Below, piece by piece: positions 41,734-53,220 of a stretch of 64,000 bases of DNA. The position numbers and the translations under genes were made by a program. Position 1 is the stretch's first letter, and each line of letters opens with the position of its first letter. Below the pieces are notes generated by a model. It worked only from the letters and a program-made list of their open reading frames with translations, was not told the DNA's origin and did no database searches. The stretch is from Actinomadura craniellae (GTDB lineage: Bacteria; Actinomycetota; Actinomycetes; Streptosporangiales; Streptosporangiaceae), in assembly GCF_003289645.1 (NCBI RefSeq), contig NZ_QLYX01000025.1, positions 26,160-90,159 of the forward strand, read 5' to 3'.

Positions 41734-42701
41734 TCCCCCGCCCGCTGGATCCGCTCCGCTCGATCAAGCTCAAGCTGGGCCTGCTGGTCGTCGCCAGCAC
41801 CTGCGCCACCGCGCTGGTCCTCAAGGAGGCGCTGGAGGCGGGCGTCCGGGGCCGGTACGCCCTCGTGGTCGCCGTGCTCGCCTCGCTCGTGGTCACCCAG
41901 GTGCTGGCGCACGGCATGACGTCGCCGCTGCGGCACATGACCGCGGTGGCGCGGGCGATGGCGGCGGGCCGCCACGACCGCCGGGTGCGGGCGAGTTCCC
42001 GCGACGAGGTCGGCGAGCTGGCCCGCGCCTTCAACACCATGGCCGACGAGCTGGCCGAGGTGGAACGGCGGCGGCGCGACTTCATCGCGAACGTCTCCCA
42101 CGAGCTGCGGACCCCGATCAGCGCCCTGCACGCGCAGTTGGAGAACATCGCGGACGGGGTGACGCCGGTCCGGCCGGACACGCTGCGGGTCGCGCTGGAC
42201 CAGACCGAACGGCTCGGGCGGCTGGTGACGCAGTTGCTCGACCTGTCCCGGGTGGACGGGGGCGGCGCGCTCCTGGACCGCACCCGGTTCGACGTCCGGC
42301 CGTTCCTGGACGCGGCGGTGGAGCAGGCCCGGGCCGCGCACCCGCGGGTCCGCTTCAGCGCCGACGCCCCGCCCGGCCTGACCGTGTCGGCCGACCGGGA
42401 CCGGCTGCACCAGGTGGTGGCCAACCTGCTGGACAACGCCGCCCGGCACGGCCGGGGCACCGTGACCGTCACGGCGCGGGCGGGCCTGGTCCTGGAGGTG
42501 ACCGACGACGGGCCGGGCATCCCGCGAGGCGAGCGGGACCGGGTGTTCGAGCGGTTCTCCCGGGGCGGCTCCTACGGCGCCGACGGCGGCACCGGCCTCG
42601 GGCTGGCCATCGCCCGCTGGGCGGTGGACCTGCACGGCGGGCGCATCGAGGTGGTCGATGCGGCGCGCGGCTGCCGGATCCGGGCCGTCATCCCGGACTG
42701 A
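41730..42701 (+). CDS. Sensor histidine kinase
   Basis: A 323-residue kinase. Two close transmembrane segments (~15-30 and ~43-60) leave almost no periplasmic loop, so sensing is probably within the membrane or intracellular. A HAMP domain (~63-115), HisKA with His124 in SHELRTP and a HATPase domain with NLLDNAARHG, DDGPGIP and GGTGLGLAIA follow. Coupled to the upstream response regulator. The B12-type radical SAM gene lies 98 bp downstream and may be a target. Confidence 0.9.
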   Translation: MIPRPLDPLRSIKLKLGLLVVASTCATALVLKEALEAGVRGRYALVVAVLASLVVTQVLAHGMTSPLRHMTAVARAMAAGRHDRRVRASSRDEVGELARAFNTMADELAEVERRRRDFIANVSHELRTPISALHAQLENIADGVTPVRPDTLRVALDQTERLGRLVTQLLDLSRVDGGGALLDRTRFDVRPFLDAAVEQARAAHPRVRFSADAPPGLTVSADRDRLHQVVANLLDNAARHGRGTVTVTARAGLVLEVTDDGPGIPRGERDRVFERFSRGGSYGADGGTGLGLAIARWAVDLHGGRIEVVDAARGCRIRAVIPD

Positions 42702-42799
42702 TCTTCACAACTCCTCCACGGGACCCGCACCGGACCCCCGCCAACGGTGATCACCCGGCCGGTATCCAGGTGACGGACCCGATCCGGAGGAGTGAGCTC

Positions 42800-44254
42800 A
42801 TGCACGTCAAAATGATCCTGCCCGCGCTGACCGAGGCGACGTCGCCGTTCTTCCGGCCGATCAAGTACTCGCTGTTCCCGCCGCTCGGGCTGGCCACGCT
42901 GGCCGGCTACCTGGACCCCGACGACGAGGTGACGATCACCGACGAGCACGTGCAGCAGGTCGACACCTCCGACGAACCCGACCTGGTGGTGATCCAGGTC
43001 TACATCACCTCGGCGCGCCGCGCCTACGAGCTGGCCGACCACTACCGGGCCAGGGGCGTCCACGTCTGCCTGGGCGGCCTGCACGTGACCTCGCTGCCGG
43101 AGGAGGCCGCCCGCCACGCCGACACGATCTTCTGCGGGCCGGGTGAGGACACCTGGCCGCGGTTCCTGGCCGACCTGCGCGCCGGGCGGCCGGCCCCCCG
43201 GTACGACTCCGCCGAGCGCACCCTGGCCGGGCTGCCGCCGATCCGCCGCGACCTGATCGACCGGCGCCGCTACCTGGTGCCGAACTCGATCGTGGTCTCC
43301 CGCGGCTGCCCGCACGTCTGCGACTTCTGCTACAAGGAAGCGTTCTTTGAGGGCGGCAAGTCGTTCTACACCCAGACCGTGGACGACGCGCTGGCCGAGA
43401 TCGACCGGCTGCCCGGCCGGCACCTGTACTTCCTGGACGACCACCTGTTCGGCAACGCCCGCTTCGCCGGGGCCCTGTTCGACGGGATGCGCGGGATGGG
43501 CCGGCTCTGGCAGGCGGCCGGGACGGTCCAGGCGGTGCTGCGTCCCGGCCTGCTGGAGAAGGCCGTCGAGGCCGGGCTGCGCAGCCTGTTCGTCGGCTTC
43601 GAGACGGTCAACTCCGGCAACCTCACCGAGCAGCGCAAGTGGCAGAACATCGACCGGGACTACGGCGCGGTGATCCGGCGGTTGCACGACCACGGGGTCA
43701 TGGTCAACGGCAGTTTCGTCTTCGGGATGGACCACGACGACCCCGACGTGTTCGCCCGCACCGTCGACTGGGCGGTCGGCCACGGGGTGGAGACCGCGAC
43801 CTTCCACATCCTCACCCCCTACCCCGGCACCCGGTTGTACGACCGGATGGCCGGGGCCGACCGGATGCTGCATTCGGACTGGGACCGCTACGACACCCGC
43901 ACCGTCGTCTTCAAGCCGGCCCGGATGACCGCCCGCCAGCTCGAGGACGGCTACTGGCGGGCCTACCGCGACTTCTACCGCTGGGGTTCCATCGTGCGCG
44001 GCGCCGCCACCAAGCCGACCCTGGCCGGCAAGCTGCGGCACGCCGCCTACGCGGGCGGCTGGAAGAAGTTCGAACCCGCCTGGGACCTGCTCATCCGGGC
44101 GAAGCGGGCCGGCCGCGCCCTGCCCGTCCTGGAGACGGTCCTCGCGGGCGGCTCCCGGTCGCGGGAGGTGGCGGGGCGGCCTCGCACCCTCGACCTCGTT
44201 CCCCGGGTTTCCGCGAGCCGCGTCCGCCAGGCGGAGGGCGAGCGGTCGCGCTGA
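42800..44254 (+). CDS. B12-binding-domain radical SAM protein
   Basis: A 484-residue protein. The N-terminal Rossmann-like domain (~1-130, LGLATLAGYLDP, VCLGGLHVTSLPEEA) is of the cobalamin-binding type. The radical SAM core has the [4Fe-4S] motif Cys170-x3-Cys174-x2-Cys177 (GCPHVCDFC) and continues to ~410 (LYFLDDHLFGN, GFETVNSGN, ILTPYPGTRLYDR). GGAGGAG precedes ATG 42800. Relatives perform methylations or rearrangements in hopanoid, lipid and natural-product pathways. No partner biosynthetic genes are adjacent, so the substrate is unknown. Confidence 0.87.
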   Translation: MHVKMILPALTEATSPFFRPIKYSLFPPLGLATLAGYLDPDDEVTITDEHVQQVDTSDEPDLVVIQVYITSARRAYELADHYRARGVHVCLGGLHVTSLPEEAARHADTIFCGPGEDTWPRFLADLRAGRPAPRYDSAERTLAGLPPIRRDLIDRRRYLVPNSIVVSRGCPHVCDFCYKEAFFEGGKSFYTQTVDDALAEIDRLPGRHLYFLDDHLFGNARFAGALFDGMRGMGRLWQAAGTVQAVLRPGLLEKAVEAGLRSLFVGFETVNSGNLTEQRKWQNIDRDYGAVIRRLHDHGVMVNGSFVFGMDHDDPDVFARTVDWAVGHGVETATFHILTPYPGTRLYDRMAGADRMLHSDWDRYDTRTVVFKPARMTARQLEDGYWRAYRDFYRWGSIVRGAATKPTLAGKLRHAAYAGGWKKFEPAWDLLIRAKRAGRALPVLETVLAGGSRSREVAGRPRTLDLVPRVSASRVRQAEGERSR

Positions 44255-44345
44255 GATCCGCCGCGGGGGCCGGCGTGTTCGGGCTCTCCCGCCCGCCGGC
44301 CGCAGGGATCCCGTCAGGTGACGCGGCGTCCCGTCCGCGGAAAGG

Positions 44346-44371
44346 GCCGGCCACACGCGCCCGTGGCCGGC
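44346..44371. terminator. Hairpin between convergent radical SAM and cholesterol oxidase genes
   Basis: GCCGGCCAC-acgcgccc-GTGGCCGGC, a nine-pair stem just beyond the cholesterol oxidase stop. Confidence 0.6.
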
Positions 44372-44389
44372 TGCCGCATCAGGTCGTCG

Positions 44390-47269
<2,880 letters not shown>

Positions 47270-47273
<4 letters not shown>

Positions 47274-47749
47274 ACATCGACGTCCCCGAGGGCAAGGACC
47301 CGATCACCTACGTGTGGGGCGAGATGGTCCCCGGCATCGGGCCCGCCGCCTCGAAGCTCTCGCTGGCGGTGTACTCCCACACCACCCTCGGGCTCCGCGA
47401 GTTCGAGGCCGCGCGGCTGCGGATCGCGCAGATCAACGGCTGCATGTTCTGCCTCGACTGGCGGACCGAGCGGGACGGCCAGAAGGTCGAGGAGGAGTTC
47501 GCCGACGCGGTCACCCACTGGCGCACCACCGACGCCTTCGACGACCGCACCCGGCTGGCCGCCGAGTACGCCGAACGGTACGCCACCGACCACCACGGCC
47601 TCGACGAGGAGTTCTGGGCCCGGATGACCGCGCACTACGACCAGCGGGAGATCGTCGAGCTGAGCATGTGCCTGGGCTCCTGGCTGGCTTTCGGCCGCCT
47701 CAACCACGTGCTGGGCCTGGACGCCGTCTGCGTGCTCCCCGGCCACTGA
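47270..47749 (+). CDS. Carboxymuconolactone decarboxylase/AhpD-like protein
   Basis: A 159-residue helical protein with the CxxC pair in NGCMFCLDWR (residues ~55-64), the redox or active site of the AhpD/CMD family, followed by the conserved acidic/His region. GGAAGG precedes the ATG, which overlaps the upstream stop. It may be a peroxidase-type or decarboxylase-type enzyme; with the DapB-fold protein it forms a two-gene operon behind the KstR2-type box. Confidence 0.8.
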
Positions 47750-47770
47750 GCCACGACCCGCGCCCGTCCG

Positions 47771-48508
47771 TCATTCCGTCCCGCCGTCCCCGGTCTCCTC
47801 GGGGCGGGTGTAGAGGATGTCGCGGGCCTGCTCGGCGGCGCGGGCGAAGCTCTCGCCGACGAAGTCCAGGTAGCGGGCGATGCTCTCGAGGCGGATGGCG
47901 GCCGGGGTGCCGGGGCCGAGCACGCCGACGCCCTTGGTGATGACCTCGACCTGCTGGGTGATGTCCCGGGCGCTGGCCATCATCGACTGGTAGTACAGGT
48001 CGTTGTCGACGATGTAGCGCTCGCGGCGGCGCTCGTCGCGTTCCCGGCGGACGAGGGTGAGCTTCTCCAGGAAGGCGATCGCCTTGGAGATGGACGCCGG
48101 GCTGACCTGCAAACGCTGGGCGAGTTCGGCCGCGGTGAGGCTGCCGGAGTCGGTGAGGTGCAGGCAGACCAGCACCCGCGACATCATCTTGGGCAGGCCC
48201 GAGGCCATCATGACGTCCGTGAACATCTCCTCGTACTCGCGGACGGCCTCGGCGTCGCGCCCGTGCGGCAGCGTGGCCGCCTGCGGCTCCCGGGACGAGG
48301 CGGACCTGCGCCGGTGCGCGCGCCGTTCCGTGGCGCGGTGGGCCAGGTCGGCGCGGTAACCGGCGGGACCGCCGTTGCGCATCACCTCACGCGTGATCGT
48401 CGAGGTCGGACGATCCAGCCCCCGGGCGATCTCCGCGTAGGCGAGCCCGTCCGCCAGCCCCGAAGCGATCTGCCGGCGTTCCTGCTGGGTGAGCCTGCCT
48501 CCTGGCAT
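47771..48508 (-). CDS. GbsR/MarR-like regulator with an extra N-terminal HTH
   Basis: A 245-residue protein. Residues 1-40 (LTQQERRQIASGLADGLAYAEIARGLDRP) resemble the HTH_38/IS30-type helix-turn-helix. Residues ~95-170 form a MarR/GbsR winged helix (SLTAAELAQRLQVSPASISKAIAFLEKLTLVRRERDERRRERYI). Two DNA-binding domains could explain the many TTGC-containing half-sites in the divergent intergenic region. GGAGG precedes the ATG. Probably represses the DUF4097/DrrAB operon and itself. Confidence 0.82.
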   Translation of the reverse strand: MPGGRLTQQERRQIASGLADGLAYAEIARGLDRPTSTITREVMRNGGPAGYRADLAHRATERRAHRRRSASSREPQAATLPHGRDAEAVREYEEMFTDVMMASGLPKMMSRVLVCLHLTDSGSLTAAELAQRLQVSPASISKAIAFLEKLTLVRRERDERRRERYIVDNDLYYQSMMASARDITQQVEVITKGVGVLGPGTPAAIRLESIARYLDFVGESFARAAEQARDILYTRPEETGDGGTE

Positions 48509-48564
48509 CGCGTCCTCCTTCGCGCATCCCTGCTGCCCCGAGCATAGCGTTCACACCACCACCA

Positions 48565-48686
48565 TTGCAACACATGGATGCCTGTCGTTGCGTTAATTCA
48601 CAGGCCGTTGCAACAGTTTTACGCCATCTAGCTGCACTAACACACATTCAACGCAATGATCTAGTTGCAGGATTTTTGAACGCAAC
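48565..48686. promoter_or_regulatory. Six TTGC-core half-sites in divergent promoter
   Basis: TTGCAA (48565), GTTGCGTT (48587), GTTGCAAC (48607), AACGCAA (48650), GTTGCAG (48664) and AACGCAAC (48679) occur in 122 bp that is otherwise AT-rich. The first three are about 20-22 bp apart. Expected to be operators of the adjacent regulator. Confidence 0.6.
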
Positions 48687-48731
48687 GTAGCTTTTCCCTC
48701 GTTGGAAACAACACGACACCGGGAGAGCACG

Positions 48732-49394
48732 ATGCAGAAGTTCAACACCCCCGCCCCGATCTCCGCCGTCCTGAACATCCCCGCGGGACGCGTGCGGTTC
48801 ATCGCCGCCGACCGGGCCGACACCACGGTCGAGGTCCTGCCCGCGAATGCCGGCAAGGGCCGCGACGTGAAGGTCGCCGAGCAGACCAGGGTCGAATACG
48901 CCGACGGGGTCCTGCGGATCGAGGTGCCGGTGAAGAACCAGTACCTCGGCCCCTCCGGATCCGTCGAGGTGACGATCCAGTTGCCCGCCGGTTCCCGGGT
49001 CGAAGCCAAGGCCAGCGCCACCGAGTTCCGCGCCGTCGGACGGCTGGGCGACGTCGCCTTCAAGGGTGCGTACGACCAGATCAAGGTCGACGAGGCCGCG
49101 AGCGCCCGCATCACCGCCGTCGCCGGTGACGTCGAGGTCGGCCGGCTCACCGGCCCCGCGGAGATCAGCACCAACAAGGGCGACATCCGCGTCGCCGAGG
49201 CCGTGCGCGGCACGGTCACCCTGCGCACGGACATGGGCGACATCGAGGTCTCCGCCGCGCCGGGCGTCTCGGCCTCGCTGGACGCCGGCACCGGCTACGG
49301 CCGGATCCACAACGCCCTCAAGAACGACGGCACCGCCGACCTGGACATCCACGCCACCACCGCCTACGGCGACATCACCGCCCGCGGCCTCTGA
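48732..49394 (+). CDS. DUF4097-family beta-strand-repeat protein
   Basis: A 220-residue cytosolic protein made of short beta strands with a recurring GD-x-x-V/I pattern (LGDVAFKG, AGDVEVGRL, KGDIRVAEA, MGDIEVSA, YGDITARGL). This is the parallel beta-helix-like DUF4097/DUF4098 fold. No signal peptide. GGGAG precedes ATG 48732. It lies 11 bp before a DrrA-type ATPase gene. DUF4097 genes commonly accompany MarR-like regulators and drug-efflux ABC genes in actinomycetes; the biochemical role is unknown. Confidence 0.82.
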   Translation: MQKFNTPAPISAVLNIPAGRVRFIAADRADTTVEVLPANAGKGRDVKVAEQTRVEYADGVLRIEVPVKNQYLGPSGSVEVTIQLPAGSRVEAKASATEFRAVGRLGDVAFKGAYDQIKVDEAASARITAVAGDVEVGRLTGPAEISTNKGDIRVAEAVRGTVTLRTDMGDIEVSAAPGVSASLDAGTGYGRIHNALKNDGTADLDIHATTAYGDITARGL

Positions 49395-49405
49395 GGAGCA
49401 GCACC

Positions 49406-50356
49406 ATGACGAACCTGGCCATCGCGGCGACCGGGCTGCGCAAGTCCTACCGCGACAAGAACGGCGACAAGACCGTGCTCGACGGCATCGACCTGGCCGT
49501 CCCCGAAGGAACGATCTTCTCCCTGCTCGGCCCGAACGGCGCCGGCAAGACCACCACCGTGCAGATCCTGTCCACGCTGATCCGGGCGGACGGCGGCCAG
49601 GTCCGGGTCGCGGGATACGACCTGGACCGGCAGGCCGACGACGTGCGCGGCGCGATCGGCGTCACCGGCCAGTACTCGGCCGTCGACAAGCTGCTCACCG
49701 GCGAGGAGAACCTGCTCCTCATGGCCGACCTCAAGCACCTGCCCAGGCGCGAGGGCAAGCGGAAGGCCAAGGAACTGCTGGAGAAGTTCGACCTGGTCGA
49801 GGCCGGCGGGAAGCCCGCCGCCACCTACTCGGGCGGCATGCAGCGCCGGCTCGACCTGGCGATGACCCTGGTCGGCGACCCCCGCCTGATCTTCCTGGAC
49901 GAGCCCACCACCGGCCTCGACCCGCGCAGCCGCCGCTCCATGTGGGGCATCGTCCGCGACCTCGTCAAGAGCGGCGTCACGATCTTCCTGACCACCCAGT
50001 ACCTGGAGGAGGCCGACGAACTCGCCGACCGGATCGCCCTCCTCGACCACGGCCGGCTGATCGCCGAAGGCACCGCCGAGGAGCTCAAGCGGCGCATCCC
50101 CGGTGGCCACATCGAGCTCACCTTCGCCGGCGCCCACCTGCTCGACGCCGCCTACCACCTCCTCGGCGCGGGGAGCACCGACCCCGAGGCGCTCACCCTG
50201 CAGGTGCCGAGTGACGGCAGCGTCCGCGCGGTCCGCGAACTGCTCGCCCTGCTGGACGAGCGCTCGATCGACGTCGCCGAGATGAGCGTCCACACCCCCG
50301 ACCTCGACGACGTGTTCCTCACCCTCACCGGCCAGAAGCAGGAGACCCCCCGATGA
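49406..50356 (+). CDS. DrrA-type ABC efflux ATPase
   Basis: A 316-residue ATPase. It has Walker A GPNGAGKTTT, signature YSGGMQRRLDLAMTL, Walker B LIFLDEPTTGLD and H-loop LTTQYLEEAD. The C-terminal extension (DDVFLTLTG) is that of daunorubicin-resistance DrrA proteins, which need it to assemble with DrrB. GAGGAG precedes the ATG. Its stop overlaps the permease start (ATGA). Probably exports a hydrophobic compound. Confidence 0.9.
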   Translation: MTNLAIAATGLRKSYRDKNGDKTVLDGIDLAVPEGTIFSLLGPNGAGKTTTVQILSTLIRADGGQVRVAGYDLDRQADDVRGAIGVTGQYSAVDKLLTGEENLLLMADLKHLPRREGKRKAKELLEKFDLVEAGGKPAATYSGGMQRRLDLAMTLVGDPRLIFLDEPTTGLDPRSRRSMWGIVRDLVKSGVTIFLTTQYLEEADELADRIALLDHGRLIAEGTAEELKRRIPGGHIELTFAGAHLLDAAYHLLGAGSTDPEALTLQVPSDGSVRAVRELLALLDERSIDVAEMSVHTPDLDDVFLTLTGQKQETPR

Positions 50357-51126
50357 GCACCCTCACCCTCGCCGCCCGCGACTCCTCCACCATGGTCCGG
50401 CGCCAGCTCAAGCGCCTGCTCCGCTACCCCTCCATGACCCTGCAACTGATCCTGACGCCCGTCATCCTCCTGCTCCTGTTCGTCTACGTCTTCGGCGGCA
50501 CCCTCGGTGCGGGCCTGGGCGGCGGCCGCGACACCTACGTCGACTACGTCGTCCCCGGCATCCTGCTCATGGCGGTGGCCACGGCCGCGACCGGAACCGC
50601 CGTCATGGTCGCCACCGACATGACCGAAGGCATCATCGCCCGCTTCCGCACCATGCGGATCTCCCGGGCCTCCGTCCTCACCGGCCACGTCGTCGGCGCC
50701 GTGATCCAGCAGCTCCTCGGCGTGGCCGTCCTGATCGGCGTCGCCCTGGCCATCGGCTTCGGCCCGAACGCCACCGCCGTCGAGTGGCTGGCGGCCGCCG
50801 GCCTGCTCACCCTGTTCATCGTGGCCATCACCTGGCTGTCGGTCGCCCTCGGCATGGCGTCCCCGACCCCCGAGGCCGCCAGCAACGCCCCCATGCCCCT
50901 GATCCTGCTGCCCTTCCTCGGCAGCGGCTTCGTCCCCACCGACTCCATGCCCACCGTCCTGCGCTGGTTCGCCGACTACCAGCCCTTCACCCCGATCATG
51001 GAAACCGTCCGTGGCCTCCTCCTCGGCACCCCGATCGGCAACAGCGCCGCCATCGCCACCGCCTGGTGCGCCGGCATCGCCGCCGTCTCCTACCTCTGGG
51101 CCCGGAAGACCTTCAACAGGACCTGA
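50353..51126 (+). CDS. DrrB-type ABC-2 efflux permease
   Basis: A 257-residue membrane protein with six hydrophobic segments. The N-terminal amphipathic stretch (MVRRQLKRLLRYPSM), the VDYVVPGILLM segment near 60 and PLILLPFLGSGFVPTDSMP near 180 are typical of DrrB/ABC-2 permeases. Translationally coupled to the ATPase gene and followed by a strong terminator. Confidence 0.89.
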   Translation: MSTLTLAARDSSTMVRRQLKRLLRYPSMTLQLILTPVILLLLFVYVFGGTLGAGLGGGRDTYVDYVVPGILLMAVATAATGTAVMVATDMTEGIIARFRTMRISRASVLTGHVVGAVIQQLLGVAVLIGVALAIGFGPNATAVEWLAAAGLLTLFIVAITWLSVALGMASPTPEAASNAPMPLILLPFLGSGFVPTDSMPTVLRWFADYQPFTPIMETVRGLLLGTPIGNSAAIATAWCAGIAAVSYLWARKTFNRT

Positions 51127-51142
51127 CCGTGAACCGGCCGAC

Positions 51143-51178
51143 CAGGGCCGCCGGACCCCTGCGGGTCCGGCGGCCCTG
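51143..51178 (+). terminator. Terminator after efflux operon
   Basis: CAGGGCCGCCGGACCC-ctgc-GGGTCCGGCGGCCCTG is a perfect 16-bp stem 17 bases past the permease stop. Confidence 0.85.
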
Positions 51179-51379
51179 AACCTTTCCACCCGCCGGCGCG
51201 ATCCCGCACCGGCCACCACGAACCCGGCGGCCCGTGCCGGTTTCCCCCGTCGATGACCGGTCCCGGGAGTAGATTCCGACACATACCGGTCGGCTACGGG
51301 CGGGGGCCGGCCCCCGCTTCGCCCCTGGCCCCAGGAGTTCCGGCCCGCCGGTGGCCGAGGTGCGAACGGAGGAAGGCCG

Positions 51380-52399
51380 TTGGACGGCGATGCGCTGGTG
51401 GCCGCCGCGCGGGCGGGGGACGAGGCCGCGTTCGCGGCGCTGGCCGAGCGGCACCGGGGCGAGCTGCGGGTGCACTGCTACCGGATGCTGGGCTCGCTGG
51501 ACGAGGCCGAGGACCTGGTACAGGAGACGTTCCTGCGGGCGTGGAAGAACCTCCGCGGCTTCGAGGGGCGCGCCACGTTCCGCGCCTGGCTGTACCGGAT
51601 CGCGACGAACGCGTGCCTGGACTTCCTCGACGGACGGGCCCGCCGGGTGCTCCCGCACGACCTGGCGCCGCCGGGGGACACCACCCTCGGCCTGGCGCCC
51701 CGCACCGACATCCCCTGGCTGCAACCGTTCCCGGACCGGCTGCGGGAACCGGCCGAGGACGGACCGGACGCCACGGCCATCGCGCGGGAGACGCTGGAGC
51801 TGGCCTTCCTGGCGGCGATCCAGCACCTGCCGCCCCGGCAGCGGGCGGTACTGATCCTGCGCGACGTGCTCGGCTGGCCGGCGAAGCAGGCCGCGGACCT
51901 GCTGGAGTGCAGCGTGGCGTCGGTGCACAGCGCGTCGCAGCGGGCCCGGGCGACGCTGCGGCGGCACCTGCCCGAGCGCCGGTCGGAGTGGGCGCCGTCG
52001 GCCGAGCCCACCGAGCGGGAGCGGGCGGTGCTGCGGCGGTACATGGAGGCGGTGGGGCGCGCCGACCTCGCCGCGGTGGCCGAACTGCTGGCCGAGGACG
52101 TCCGGACGGTGATGCCGCCCTACCCCCTGTGGCTCCGGGGGCGCGACGCGGTCATGGCGGCCCTCGCGGCGAGCTGGGACCCCGACGCGCCCGGCTACGT
52201 GGGCCGGTTCCGGATGGTGCCCGTCCAGGCCAACGGGCGGCCGGGGGTGGCGAGCTACCTCCGGGGGCCGGGCGAGCGCGAGTACCGGGCGAGCGCGATC
52301 GGCGTGGTGCGCGTCGAGGGCGACCGCATCACGGAGATCACCGCCTTCCACGACCCCGGCCTGTTCCCCGCGTTCGGCCTGTCCCCGGTCCACCGATGA
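51380..52399 (+). CDS. ECF sigma factor with C-terminal SnoaL-like domain
   Basis: A 339-residue sigma-70 protein. Region 2 is at ~10-80 (YRMLGSLDEAEDLVQETFLRAWKN), region 4 at ~140-195 (LPPRQRAVLILRDVLGWPAKQAADLLECSVASVHSASQRAR), and a SnoaL_2/NTF2-like domain from ~210 to the end. The extra domain replaces a classical anti-sigma factor in this ECF group and is thought to tune activity. TTG start preceded by GGAGGAAGG. The downstream reductase gene, 64 bp away, is a frequent companion. Confidence 0.88.
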   Translation: MDGDALVAAARAGDEAAFAALAERHRGELRVHCYRMLGSLDEAEDLVQETFLRAWKNLRGFEGRATFRAWLYRIATNACLDFLDGRARRVLPHDLAPPGDTTLGLAPRTDIPWLQPFPDRLREPAEDGPDATAIARETLELAFLAAIQHLPPRQRAVLILRDVLGWPAKQAADLLECSVASVHSASQRARATLRRHLPERRSEWAPSAEPTERERAVLRRYMEAVGRADLAAVAELLAEDVRTVMPPYPLWLRGRDAVMAALAASWDPDAPGYVGRFRMVPVQANGRPGVASYLRGPGEREYRASAIGVVRVEGDRITEITAFHDPGLFPAFGLSPVHR

Positions 52400-52463
52400 G
52401 TTTCCGCGCGCCCCGCCGTCTCAACGAGAGGTCACATCACATCGACCTCGACGGAGGCACATC

Positions 52464-53006
52464 ATGGCCAAGCTGCTGTACTCGGCCACCATGTCGCTGG
52501 ACGGCTTCATCGCCGGCCCCGGCGACGACATGTCCTGGCTGACCGAGCACCTCGGACCGAACCCGATGATCGACGGGTTCATCGGCGAGATCGGCGCCCT
52601 GCTCATCGGCAACCGCAGCTTCCGCGGCGACGACCCGCACCGGGGCACGGACAAGGCGGGCGAGCCGTTCGGCGGGGGGTGGAGCGGGCCGCAGTTCGTG
52701 CTCACCCACCACATCCCCGACACCCCCGTGCCGGGCATCACCTTCGTCGGCGACCTCGCCGGCGGCGTCGCCGCGGCCAAGGCGGCCGCGGGCGACAAGT
52801 ACGTCAACATCATCGGCGCCGACGTCGCCCGGCAGTGCCTCGCGGCGGGCCTGGTCGACGAGATGCTGGTCCCGATCGTGCCGGTCCTGCTCGGCGACGG
52901 CGTCCGGCTGTTCGACCACCCGGGCGGGAGCAAGGTCAAGCTCGAACGCCTCGGCCTGGCCGAGGTCGCCCAGGCGACGATGCTCTGGCTGAAGGTCACC
53001 GGCTGA
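52464..53006 (+). CDS. RibD C-terminal/dihydrofolate-reductase-fold protein
   Basis: A 180-residue protein with the family pattern SATMSLDGFIAGPGDDMSWL at the N-terminus, GNRSFRGDD near 50 and IIGADVARQCLAAGLVDEM near 112, followed by VPVLLGDGVRLFD. It binds NADPH in relatives and probably reduces a small molecule. GGAGG precedes the ATG. Its last codons and stop form the first unit of a 14-bp tandem repeat. Likely transcribed with, or controlled by, the upstream ECF sigma factor. Confidence 0.85.
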   Translation: MAKLLYSATMSLDGFIAGPGDDMSWLTEHLGPNPMIDGFIGEIGALLIGNRSFRGDDPHRGTDKAGEPFGGGWSGPQFVLTHHIPDTPVPGITFVGDLAGGVAAAKAAAGDKYVNIIGADVARQCLAAGLVDEMLVPIVPVLLGDGVRLFDHPGGSKVKLERLGLAEVAQATMLWLKVTG

Positions 53007-53115
53007 AGGTCACCGGCTGAAGGTCACCGGCTGAAGGTCACCGGCTGAAGGTCACCGGCTGAAGGTCACCGGCTGAAGGTCACCGGCTGAAGGTCACCGG
53101 CTGAAGGTCACCGGC
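52991..53115 (+). repeat. 14-bp tandem repeat, nine copies (last one short by 1 base)
   Basis: Unit GAAGGTCACCGGCT repeats with a 14-bp period at 52991, 53005, 53019, 53033, 53047, 53061, 53075, 53089 and 53103 without a single mismatch. The reductase gene stops in the first unit, so copy-number change would not alter the protein. The perfect identity suggests recent expansion by slippage. Confidence 0.95.
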
Positions 53116-53147
53116 AGGTGCGCCCGCGGTGCGGGCGCACCTGCCGG
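53111..53147 (+). terminator. Terminator after tandem repeat
   Basis: CCGGCAGGTGCGCCCGC-ggt-GCGGGCGCACCTGCCGG is a perfect 17-bp stem. Its first bases lie in the final copy of the 14-bp repeat. Confidence 0.85.
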
Positions 53148-53220
53148 GACGCCTCGACGTTCCGGGGCGGGCCGTCCTGATCAAGAACTGCCCGATCGGT
53201 CTTGTCCCGCGGGGATCGCG

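Noticed and set aside
52991..53115. Tandem repeats considered as a CRISPR array
   Set aside because: The 14-bp units are directly adjacent with no unique spacers and no cas genes occur in the window.
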